DNA of 15,215 nt from CAYRVF01 sp964427535 (GTDB lineage Bacteria > Chloroflexota > Ktedonobacteria > Ktedonobacterales > JADMIN01). Below, in pieces: positions 6,563 to 13,185 of this stretch (the stretch's first letter is position 1; every line of letters begins with the position of its first letter). A program made the position numbers and the translations under genes. The stretch lies in contig CAYRVF010000120.1 of the NCBI GenBank assembly GCA_964427535.1, positions 1 to 15,215 on the forward strand, read 5' to 3'. The notes beneath the pieces were generated by a model. The model saw only the letters and a program-made list of their open reading frames with translations. It was not told the DNA's origin and did not search any database.

Positions 6563-6910
6563 GTCTGCGTACTCCCCGACTTCCCCCACTCAAGCGCTCT
6601 GGTTCGGCGTCTGTCACGCGCGGTGTGTCTCCGTCTCCGGCGCGTCTCTAGAGGGTGTGCCGTCCGTTTGGCGGCGACGATGACCACAGCGGGGCGCGCA
6701 GCGTTCTACAAGACAGCGCGTCTCCTCGCATGCAGTGCTCCATCTCGCAATTCCAACTTATCGTACATTTTCAAATCTCATGATATATAACGAGTGCGGA
6801 CGGCGAATGGTGCGCATTCGGTCAGATGACGTACAATTAGGACTGCTTGGGGAGAGACGTGCGGGCGCGACGGGGCGCCAACCCGGGTGAGAGGGACTGA
6901 GGAAGACGCG
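6563..6910. other. Divergent intergenic region between the regulator and menA
   Basis: This 348-bp spacer has no supported gene. A distinctly AT-rich patch at about 6745-6795 (including TGATATATAACG) stands out against its GC-rich surroundings and probably holds promoter or operator sequence for the minus-strand regulator. No pair of boxes with normal spacing is convincing. A menA -10 candidate is at 6832-6837. Confidence 0.45.
6832..6837 (+). promoter_or_regulatory. Candidate menA -10 box
   Basis: TACAAT sits about 75 nt upstream of the menA start, with AT-rich DNA before it. I find no recognisable -35 at 16-18 nt, so it may depend on an activator. The divergent response regulator is an obvious but untested candidate. 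Confidence 0.3.
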
Positions 6911-7867
6911 ATGTCACAGCAGGTTTCGCGGGTACAAGAGCAACCACAGCGGGCGGCGACCGCATCACCTTCCTGGCGGATATGGCTCAAAGTCGCGCGC
7001 CCGGCGACGCTCACCGCGACCCTCACGCCGGTCTTCGTCGGCACCGCGCTGGCGGTGCGCGATGGCGCCTTCTCCCCGGGCATCTTCGCGCTGACGTTCT
7101 TCTCGTGTCTGTTCCTGCAGGTCGGCACCAACTACTTCAACGAGTATTTCGACTGGCGTTACGATCTCGACACGCACGAGTCGCTGGGGGCGAGCGGCGT
7201 GATCTTCACGAATGAGATGTCGCCCGCACAGGTGCTCGGCGGCGGCATCGCTTCGTTCGCGCTCGCGGCGCTGCTCGGGGTGGGGCTGATTCTGCTGCGT
7301 GGTCCCGCCATCCTACTCTTCGGGCTGGCCGGGCTGGCGGCGGGCTACTTCTATAACGCCAAGCCCTTCAAGTTCGCCAGCCGTGGCCTGGGCGATCCGC
7401 TCGTCTTCCTGGCGATGGGCGTGCTCATGGTCTGGGGCGCGTACTGGGTACAGATTCCGCGCTGGTCGTGGAGCGTGCTGGCCGCGAGCATTCCGGTGGG
7501 CCTGCTCGTGACAGCCATCCTCAACATCAACAACATCCGCGACTACGCCGACGACAAGGCGGTCGACAAGCGCACGATTCCGGTATGCTTCGGCCTGCCC
7601 TTCGCGCGGCGTTATCAGCAGGTGCTCGTGCTCGGCGCGTACGTCGTCACGACGGTCGTCGCGGCCGTCGGGCTGCTGCCGCTGCTCACGCTCGCCGTCT
7701 GGGTCACCATCGTGCCCGCGCTCCGCCACCTGCAGACGGTGCGGACGGCGACCGACCGGCTCGCCCTTCGCTTCGGCACGAAGCAGGTCGCGATGCTGCA
7801 CCTGCAGTTCGGCGTCGCCCTCGCGCTCAGTATTCTCGTCTCAGCCGCGCTACGTCTGCCGCGTTAG
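6911..7867 (+). CDS. menA: 1,4-dihydroxy-2-naphthoate polyprenyltransferase (UbiA family)
   Basis: MenA attaches the isoprenoid tail to 1,4-dihydroxy-2-naphthoate at the membrane, giving demethylmenaquinone. The 318-residue protein has the two aspartate-rich prenyl-diphosphate/Mg2+ motifs of the UbiA family. The first is NEYFDWRYD (Asn77, Asp81, Asp85). The second is in NNIRDYADDKAVDKRT (Asp211, Asp215, Asp219). The NNIRD...DKRT form is typical of MenA rather than UbiA. Repeated hydrophobic segments fit the usual eight or nine helices, and length is normal for the family. The ATG at 6911 is chosen because GAGG lies 8 nt upstream; an upstream GTG at 6887 lacks a binding site. No other men gene is in the window. 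Its stop codon overlaps that of the convergent MFS gene by 4 nt. A related UbiA prenyltransferase of another pathway is the main alternative. Confidence 0.82.
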   Translation: MSQQVSRVQEQPQRAATASPSWRIWLKVARPATLTATLTPVFVGTALAVRDGAFSPGIFALTFFSCLFLQVGTNYFNEYFDWRYDLDTHESLGASGVIFTNEMSPAQVLGGGIASFALAALLGVGLILLRGPAILLFGLAGLAAGYFYNAKPFKFASRGLGDPLVFLAMGVLMVWGAYWVQIPRWSWSVLAASIPVGLLVTAILNINNIRDYADDKAVDKRTIPVCFGLPFARRYQQVLVLGAYVVTTVVAAVGLLPLLTLAVWVTIVPALRHLQTVRTATDRLALRFGTKQVAMLHLQFGVALALSILVSAALRLPR

Positions 7868-9486
7868 CGCTTCACTCCTTTGATGAAGCGCACCGTTACG
7901 GTGCCGGCGACGCAGAAGACCACGAACCAGATGAACAGCAGCGTGTAGCCGAAGGTCTTGCTCACGAGCACGGTGCCCAGCGCGATCAGCCAGCTTCCCA
8001 GCACGAGCGCGAAGACCTGCGGCACAGTCAGGCCGAGGTTCCAGATGCCCATATCGCGGGCGAACGTCGCCCCGGAGGGCAGCACGTCCGCGACGAGCGC
8101 CCAGTCCACGCTGATGTAAGCGCCGTAGCCGAGGCCGAAGATGGCGCTGACGGCAAATGCGATTGGCAAGACGAGTTGCGGCACGAGCAGTGGCGCCAGC
8201 ACGAACACCGCGCCCACGATGGCCATGAACGTGCCCGACACGTACACCATGCGCTTGCGCCCGAAGCGGTCGGACGCCCAGCCAGCGATCGAGGTGCTGA
8301 TCAGCGCGGTGACCGTCAGCACGATGACGAACTCGGTCGTCGCCATCTCCGGCGACGGCGCGTGCGCGACATCGCCCATGAAATACACCAAGAACGACTG
8401 CACCATATAGACGCCCATCATCACGAGCATGCGCGTCAGCACCACCCAGCTAAAGTCGGGATTGCGTCTCGGCCGGAAGTCGAACGCTTTGGCGGCCCCT
8501 AGTCCGGCGAGAACGACCGCGACAAGCTCGACCACGTTTAGTGTGTCGCTGGAAAGACTGAGCCGTGTGATGTTCGAGGCCAGCAGCCCGATCAGCGCGG
8601 CGCTCACGACGACGATGACGACCACCGTGAGCACGAGGTCACGCATGGTCTGTGTCAGGGGTTCCGCGGTCTGGTCCGACGTCGCATCGGGAGTCCAGGG
8701 CCGCTCATGCACAAGGATCGCCGTCAGACTCGCCATGACCACGATGACGACGATGACGGAGACATAGCTGAGCATGATGCCATGCTGATACGCCGCGAAC
8801 GACTGCTTCCCCGAGAGCAGCGCATCCGAGTTGAATCCGAAGAGCGACGGAGCGACGGCTCCACCGATCTGCCCCAGGAAGAGCGCCAGCCCCATGATGC
8901 CAGATGCGGTGCCGCGCTGTTCCTCGGGCACGAGGTCTGGCAGCAGCGCATGAAACGGCGCGACGGCGGAGTTGTTGGCAAGCTGCGCGAGCATCAGGCC
9001 GCCGGTCAGCGCAATCAGCGCGGGCACCAGCGACGAGGTCTGCCCCGTCTGGATGAGCGAGGCGGGCAGCAGCGCCATGAGCACGAGCGCGACCACATTC
9101 ACCGCCGTGCCACACACGACATACGGACGGCGGCGCCCGAAGCGGCTGTGCGTTCGGTCGCTGAAGAGACCGAAGAGGGGGTTGGCGATGAGCGCCACAA
9201 TCAGGCCGGGCGCGCTGACCATCGCCAGGATGAGCGGCCGATTCGCCGTCACCCAGCTCGCCTGCGCGCTGAGGGTCGCCCCTGGCGCGACACGCAGCAG
9301 AAGCTGTGTCACCTGGCCGGGTACGATGAGCAATTGCAGCGCCGCCCAATGGAAATTGATCGCGAACCAGAAGATGCTGATGGCAATCAGGCCGCCAACG
9401 GTCTGCCGGGGCAGCGAGCCCTGCTTGGGAGCCGCGAGCTCCTGGGCGCCCGGGCCTGCCGCGCTTGCCGGTGTCTGCATTGACAT
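7864..9486 (-). CDS. MFS permease, GPH/SLC45-like
   Basis: The 540-residue membrane transporter has about twelve hydrophobic segments after a short N-terminal tail of about 30 residues. The loop between helices 2 and 3 reads GLFSDRTHSRFGRRRPYVV, characteristic of the glycoside-pentoside-hexuronide/SLC45 branch of sugar:cation symporters. The matching loop in the second half is GWASDRFGRKRMVYVSG, the classical MFS motif A. A charged central loop separates the halves. The substrate cannot be told from sequence; a sugar or glycoside is the family expectation. The ATG at 9486 is preceded by GAGAGG at 6 nt; the frame extends to 9621 without a binding site, and the promoter lies within that extension, so 9486 (or 9480) is the start. 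It is convergent with menA (4-nt stop overlap) and follows the second MFS gene by 187 bp. Confidence 0.78.
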   Translation of the reverse strand: MSMQTPASAAGPGAQELAAPKQGSLPRQTVGGLIAISIFWFAINFHWAALQLLIVPGQVTQLLLRVAPGATLSAQASWVTANRPLILAMVSAPGLIVALIANPLFGLFSDRTHSRFGRRRPYVVCGTAVNVVALVLMALLPASLIQTGQTSSLVPALIALTGGLMLAQLANNSAVAPFHALLPDLVPEEQRGTASGIMGLALFLGQIGGAVAPSLFGFNSDALLSGKQSFAAYQHGIMLSYVSVIVVIVVMASLTAILVHERPWTPDATSDQTAEPLTQTMRDLVLTVVVIVVVSAALIGLLASNITRLSLSSDTLNVVELVAVVLAGLGAAKAFDFRPRRNPDFSWVVLTRMLVMMGVYMVQSFLVYFMGDVAHAPSPEMATTEFVIVLTVTALISTSIAGWASDRFGRKRMVYVSGTFMAIVGAVFVLAPLLVPQLVLPIAFAVSAIFGLGYGAYISVDWALVADVLPSGATFARDMGIWNLGLTVPQVFALVLGSWLIALGTVLVSKTFGYTLLFIWFVVFCVAGTVTVRFIKGVKR

Positions 9487-9582
9487 GGCACGCCTCTCTT
9501 CCGCGTGTCGCGAACCATCTGTGGTCGGAGCCGAGATAGTGGAAGGCGATCGGCGAGGCAACTGGGGAAGCGGGTTGGCAAG

Positions 9583-9591
9583 AGTATAGCA
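9583..9591 (-). promoter_or_regulatory. Extended -10 promoter of the MFS permease
   Basis: On the minus strand, TGCTATACT (9583-9591) is an extended -10 element. The nearest -35-like hexamer, TTGTAT (9609-9614), is 20 nt away, so recognition may rest on the extended -10. The predicted start near 9575 gives a leader of about 90 nt to the ATG at 9486 and rules out the upstream in-frame start at 9621. Confidence 0.45.
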
Positions 9592-9673
9592 TGCCCAGGC
9601 GAGCGACGATACAAGAATCACGCCACGGTACGATCATACGTTGGCGAGGGGCGGACGAGTGTCTCCATGGGCT

Positions 9674-11659
9674 CTACCAGCGGCGGCCACGCCTGCTCGG
9701 TGGGTCGTTATACTCGTCGTCATCAGGCTGCTCATACTCAGCCGAATCATATGCGTCAAACCGGCCGGAGTAGCGATTGCTGGCAGGTCCGTAGGCCGAG
9801 TCGCCCTCCTCATCGTCGCCGTAGGCGTCGTGCTCGCTCGAATACTCGTCGTCGCGATAGCCGCCGCGCCCACGTGAGCTGCGTGGCGCCGCCTCCCACT
9901 CGTCGTCGTCGACGGCTGGCAGGTACGCGCTGCTCGGCGTCAGATCGTCGCCGTCGAAATTGGTGGAAGCGGCGTCATGTGGGGCAGCTGTGCGGGCACG
10001 CCTCCCTGGCAGCACGCCCGCGACCAGCACGAGCACTGCCGCCGCGATCAGGCAGGCGCCCATACCGAGCAGCACCTCGCCGAGCGGAAGGCCACTGCTG
10101 GCAGCAGTCGAGTGGCCCGGCAGAGCGAGCGCGGACTTCCCGCCAGCCGCATACGCAAAGGTCAGAGCGCCGACGATGCCCGCGAGCGCGGTCGCCAAGG
10201 ACTCCGCCGCACTGAGCGCGCGCCGCTCCGCACCGACGAAGCTCCCGCGCACGAGTCGCCGCGCGCCCGAGAGCGCGAGAGCGTTCGCGCAGCCGAGCAC
10301 GAGCGCGGCCACGAATGCCTGCGGCAGCAGCGGCATCACCGCCAGCAGCCCCACGCCACAGCCTGACCCCGCCAGCCCCAGGATAGTCAGCGCACGCGGA
10401 TGTACCTTGCGGAGCGCGTCCTCGGCGAGGAAGGCGCCGACCGCGACACCCGCTCCCTCGGCGGCGAGCAGGGGGCCGAGATAGAAGCTCGCGAGCCCCA
10501 TATCGCCAGTGACGTAGAGCACTTCGACCACCGAGAGCCCACCGGCGACCAGGGCGACGGCGACGACTGCCAGCAGTCCGAGGAATGAGGCGCGCTGCCC
10601 ACCGGCCAGCCCGAAGCCCGCGCCGATATCCGCCCACTCCTGCCTCATCGTGCCAGGACCTTGTTGATACCACTCAGGCAGGGCGAGTTCGCGGCGACGC
10701 TGCGCCGCCTCGTCCCCCGCCCCCCGGTCCACCTCGTCGGTATCGTCTGCGGGCACGTCGTCACTGTCGAGCGCGCGTGCGCGCTCCGCGTCGTCGGTCG
10801 AAGGCATCGCCAGCAGAAACGCGCGCCGGTTGGGCGGTAGCGCATCGAGAAAGCCGTCCGAGTTCGCGCAGAGGAAGAAACAGACGGCCGCCGCGACGGC
10901 GACCAACGGAATGCGCTCGCCTACGAGCACGAAGAAGACCGTGGCGAGTAGCGGACCGAGCACGGTCGCGATTGCCGATCCGACGAACAGGTCGTCCGAC
11001 ACCCGCTCTGGCTCGCCGGGCGCGAGGCAGGTCCGCGTCGCCGCGACACGCAGTCCCCCGCGTAATCGTCCACAGAGTGAGATGGCGAAGAGCAGCAGAT
11101 AGACGACCGGGAAGATCGTGCGAAAGTGCATCGCGATGAGGCCGAGCGTGAGCACCGCCCGCAACCGCCCGATCAACGCGAGCGGACGGCCCGGCTCAGC
11201 CACTGAGCGCAGCGGAGTCGACAGCGGACCCGCGAGCAGCCACGGTAGCGCGAGCGCGAGCACCGCGAAGACCAGCGTGCTAAGCGATGCCGAGGGCAGA
11301 TAGGCCAGCCACATCAGCATCCCAGCGCTCAACAGCGCCTCGCCAAACGTGGAGGCAACCTCCGCACGCCAGAGGTGTCCGGCGTTGCCGTCGTGGAAGA
11401 GGGAGAACCCGGTGTGTCGCCCGGCAACCGCGGCGGCATGTGAGGTGGTCCAGCCCTGTGCCGCCACCTCGTCCCACTCGTCAGCCTCGGACGGCACGCG
11501 TGCGCCGCCGGACTGCGGTGCGGGCAGCCCCGTGCGTGCCCCCCCGTAAGGTCGGTAGGCACGGTACGGATTCTGAAGATCGGCATCTGAGGCATTTGGC
11601 GCCGCCGTTTGTCGGGGGCGCCCAGTCCGAAAGGGCTGCCGCGGCGGTCCATCCCTCAT
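9674..11659 (-). CDS. Large MFS-like membrane protein with disordered tails
   Basis: The 661-residue protein has a membrane core of roughly ten to twelve hydrophobic helices between about residues 100 and 560, in two halves. A charged cytoplasmic loop of about 80 residues (DDAERARALDSDDVPADD and following) separates the halves. Overall organisation is that of an MFS protein, but I see no textbook motif A, so substrate and even transport activity are uncertain. The N-terminal 90 residues are Pro/Gly/Arg-rich and disordered. The C-terminal 80 or so residues are strongly acidic with many Tyr, Asp, Glu and Arg (DDDEWEAAP, RDDEYSSEHDAYGDDEEGD), ending in a basic RRGRRW. AGGAGG lies 7 nt before the ATG, and a strong promoter lies at 11758-11787. 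It may be co-read into the downstream MFS permease, though that gene has its own promoter. Confidence 0.65.
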   Translation of the reverse strand: MRDGPPRQPFRTGRPRQTAAPNASDADLQNPYRAYRPYGGARTGLPAPQSGGARVPSEADEWDEVAAQGWTTSHAAAVAGRHTGFSLFHDGNAGHLWRAEVASTFGEALLSAGMLMWLAYLPSASLSTLVFAVLALALPWLLAGPLSTPLRSVAEPGRPLALIGRLRAVLTLGLIAMHFRTIFPVVYLLLFAISLCGRLRGGLRVAATRTCLAPGEPERVSDDLFVGSAIATVLGPLLATVFFVLVGERIPLVAVAAAVCFFLCANSDGFLDALPPNRRAFLLAMPSTDDAERARALDSDDVPADDTDEVDRGAGDEAAQRRRELALPEWYQQGPGTMRQEWADIGAGFGLAGGQRASFLGLLAVVAVALVAGGLSVVEVLYVTGDMGLASFYLGPLLAAEGAGVAVGAFLAEDALRKVHPRALTILGLAGSGCGVGLLAVMPLLPQAFVAALVLGCANALALSGARRLVRGSFVGAERRALSAAESLATALAGIVGALTFAYAAGGKSALALPGHSTAASSGLPLGEVLLGMGACLIAAAVLVLVAGVLPGRRARTAAPHDAASTNFDGDDLTPSSAYLPAVDDDEWEAAPRSSRGRGGYRDDEYSSEHDAYGDDEEGDSAYGPASNRYSGRFDAYDSAEYEQPDDDEYNDPPSRRGRRW

Positions 11660-11757
11660 GGCCGATCCTCCTCGTCCCGCTGCGCCGCGTGCATCCGTCG
11701 CGCCATCCTTGACCCGAGCCGCGCGGCTCCAACCCTGGCCGCGAACGAACAGGCGCT

Positions 11758-11787
11758 AGTATAGGTGGGGCACGAAGAAGCTGTCAA
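11758..11787 (-). promoter_or_regulatory. Strong sigma70-type promoter of the large MFS gene
   Basis: TTGACA (11782-11787) is a perfect -35, followed by an 18-nt spacer and TATACT (11758-11763), both on the minus strand. This is the best consensus promoter in the window. The transcript should start near 11750, about 90 nt before the ATG at 11659. Confidence 0.65.
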
Positions 11788-11866
11788 TGCGCCTAGCCCG
11801 AAGCGACCGGGTATTTGGACCGCATGTTCACCTCATCCTTGCGGTGCGATGAGGCAGAACCTCTGC

Positions 11867-11920
11867 CCCAACCCCTCCCCGCGGAGGGGAGGGGCTGTTC
11901 CCCGCGCAAGGGGAGTTGGG
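11867..11920. repeat. Compound hairpin repeat, likely terminator of the acidic-protein gene
   Basis: Three stems nest as a three-way junction. The outer stem is CCCAAC (11867-11872) with GTTGGG (11915-11920). Inner stem one is CCCTCCCC (11873-11880) with GGGGAGGG (11886-11893). Inner stem two is TCCCC (11899-11903) with GGGGA (11910-11914). The 15-nt string CCCCAACCCCTCCCC recurs exactly at 13107-13121, and stem two resembles 204-217. It lies 40 nt past the acidic-protein stop, so it may end that transcript. Confidence 0.6.
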
Positions 11921-11960
11921 AGGAGCAGATGGCTACGTATTCGAAATGCTCGGCGAGGGG

Positions 11961-12215
11961 CTACTCATCCACCTCCTCGTCTTCATCCTCGTCGTCGTCC
12001 TCGTCCTCTTCCCAGTCCTCGATTTCCTCGTCGTCCTCGTCATCGAACTCGTCGTCTTCGTCGTCGAAGTCGTCCTCATCGTCCTCATCTTCGTCGTCAT
12101 CAGGCTCGTCGTCGTCGAGGTCGTCTTCAACCAGGGCGAGTGGTCCGGCGTCGTCCCACGTGAGACCCGCCGGATGGGCGATAACGATTCCGCGCTCAAG
12201 ATCAGCGGTCGGCAT
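11961..12215 (-). CDS. Small, extremely acidic protein
   Basis: This 84-residue protein has a short ordinary N-terminus (MPTADLERGIVIAHPAGLTW) followed by a run in which 48 of the last 55 residues are Asp or Glu, broken only by single L, P, F, F, I, W and V. It should be soluble, disordered and very negatively charged. Such polyacidic tails occur in histone/ribosome chaperones, calcium-binding proteins and DNA mimics; nothing here distinguishes these. AAGGAG lies 8 nt before the ATG at 12215, which strongly supports translation. The frame is open to 12353, but that extension crosses the promoter. The coding tract is a near-repeat of GAN codons, so length may vary by slippage. It is divergent from the glycolipid-binding gene. 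Confidence 0.65.
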   Translation of the reverse strand: MPTADLERGIVIAHPAGLTWDDAGPLALVEDDLDDDEPDDDEDEDDEDDFDDEDDEFDDEDDEEIEDWEEDEDDDEDEDEEVDE

Positions 12216-12513
12216 GGGACGCTCTCCTTCTGGACTGCAGTTGCTGGCGGGCACGGCGCCCGCCTCACCTGTCTCTCGTGATATGCCTGCAGACGATATG
12301 CCCGCAGAGACTGCGCCTGAGCTATTGTGCAAAGTTGTCGTGCCAGGCGTCAAGGCAAAATGGGGACAGGTTAAGCGGTGGTCGGCCTGTTCCGCCGGGT
12401 CGTGCTCTCACTCGGGGCCAGACGTGGTACGCTGCGCACACAGCGCCGACGATCCGGCACGCTGGTGGATGTCCTGGCGACTTCCTGGCGGTGCGTGAGC
12501 GGGAGTATTCACG
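12216..12513. other. Divergent spacer with a 15-nt tandem repeat
   Basis: This stretch has no supported gene. It holds the acidic-protein promoter (12324-12353) and two adjacent 15-nt copies, GATATGCCTGCAGAC (12281-12295) and GATATGCCCGCAGAG (12296-12310), differing at two positions. The repeat lies just downstream of the predicted transcription start, a possible operator. No good plus-strand promoter for the glycolipid-binding gene is visible. Confidence 0.4.
12324..12353 (-). promoter_or_regulatory. Candidate promoter of the acidic-protein gene
   Basis: TTGACG (12348-12353), an 18-nt spacer and CACAAT (12324-12329) on the minus strand. The leader to the ATG at 12215 would be about 100 nt. 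Confidence 0.4.
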
Positions 12514-13089
12514 ATGGAGTGCGAGGTCATCTGGTCCACCGGAGATGATCCGGGGCTCGAGCATGTACATGTCGCGGAACACGAGAACGGCATCAGCGCG
12601 GACGGGGTGATGATCCGCCACTATCAGGGCCAGACGACGCGCGTTTATTACACGATACGCTGCGACGCCGGGTGGAGGATGCAGGAAGTGCGCGTCTCTG
12701 TGCTGGCGCCCAACGGCCCACACCTGCACCTGCTCGCCACGGGCGACGGTCGCTGGCGAGAGGCCGCCGGGCACGCCCGGCACAACCTGGACGGCTGCTC
12801 CGACGTGGACATCTGGGGCTCCGGGTTCACGAACACCCTGCCCATCCGGCGGCTCTCGCTCCAGCCGGGCGAGTCCGCCGAGCTCGATGTCGCCTACGTA
12901 TCACTGCCCTCTACCGAGGTCGGTCGCGTCTGCCAGCGCTACACCTGCCTCGCCAGCGACGAGGCCGGCGCGCGCTATCGCTACGAGTCGCTCGAGACCG
13001 GCTTCACCGCCGAGCTGAGTGTGGGCGAGCACGGCCTGGTGATCGACTACCCCGGGGTCGCGCACCGGGTCTGGGCGAGCACGCGGTAG
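12514..13089 (+). CDS. Putative glycolipid-binding protein (DUF1089 type)
   Basis: The 191-residue product matches the putative glycolipid-binding family (DUF1089) along its full length. Diagnostic segments are GLEHVHV (14-20), the CDAGWRMQEVRV strand (50-61), DGCSDVDIWGSGFTNTLPIR (93-112), the QRYTCLA segment near 141-147 and GLVIDYPGVAHRVW (174-187). Homologues form a beta-barrel and are thought to bind a glycolipid or similar ligand; the physiological role is not established. There is no signal peptide, so it is probably cytosolic. GGGAG lies 8 nt before the ATG. It is a single gene, convergent with NDH-2 and separated from it by a shared hairpin. Confidence 0.8.
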   Translation: MECEVIWSTGDDPGLEHVHVAEHENGISADGVMIRHYQGQTTRVYYTIRCDAGWRMQEVRVSVLAPNGPHLHLLATGDGRWREAAGHARHNLDGCSDVDIWGSGFTNTLPIRRLSLQPGESAELDVAYVSLPSTEVGRVCQRYTCLASDEAGARYRYESLETGFTAELSVGEHGLVIDYPGVAHRVWASTR

Positions 13090-13095
13090 AGATGG

Positions 13096-13147
13096 CTGGC
13101 CCCCTCCCCCAACCCCTCCCCACCTGATGGTGAGAGAGGGGAGCCAG
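13096..13147. terminator. Bidirectional hairpin between convergent genes, repeat copy
   Basis: CTGGC (13096-13100) pairs with GCCAG (13143-13147), CCCCTC (13113-13118) with GAGGGG (13136-13141) and CACC (13121-13124) with GGTG (13129-13132). It lies between the glycolipid-binding gene (stop 13089) and the NDH-2 gene (stop 13186), so it could end both transcripts. It shares CCCCAACCCCTCCCC with the repeat at 11866-11880. Confidence 0.55.
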
Positions 13148-13185
13148 AATGTGCGCGTCGCGCGTAGGGCGCACGCGGCCCCAAT

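Larger units (their letters stand above)
11660..11960. other. Intergenic region between the acidic protein and the large MFS gene
   Basis: This stretch contains the MFS promoter (11758-11787), a 7-bp hairpin CCTCATC/GATGAGG (11831-11837 and 11848-11854), and the compound repeat hairpin at 11867-11920. I see no gene. Confidence 0.5.

Noticed and set aside
5525..6790. A 421-codon plus-strand open frame
   Set aside because: It lies opposite the HTH-receiver gene, is very Arg/His-rich, matches nothing and has no ribosome binding site. The opposite strand gives a clear domain protein.
8707..9483. A 258-codon plus-strand frame opposite the MFS permease
   Set aside because: It is Arg/Asp/His-rich with no family resemblance; the membrane protein on the other strand is clear.
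9487..9621. A 45-residue N-terminal extension of the MFS permease
   Set aside because: An extended -10 promoter lies within it, and the best Shine-Dalgarno belongs to the ATG at 9486.
11961..12125. Trinucleotide tract considered as a CRISPR array or satellite
   Set aside because: There is no repeat-spacer periodicity; the tract is coding, with a three-base rhythm from Asp and Glu codons.
11815..12498. A plus-strand frame encoding a long polyserine run, and an overlapping Val/Leu-rich frame at 11916-12281
   Set aside because: Both are antisense readings of the GAN repeat that encodes the acidic protein, which alone has a good Shine-Dalgarno.
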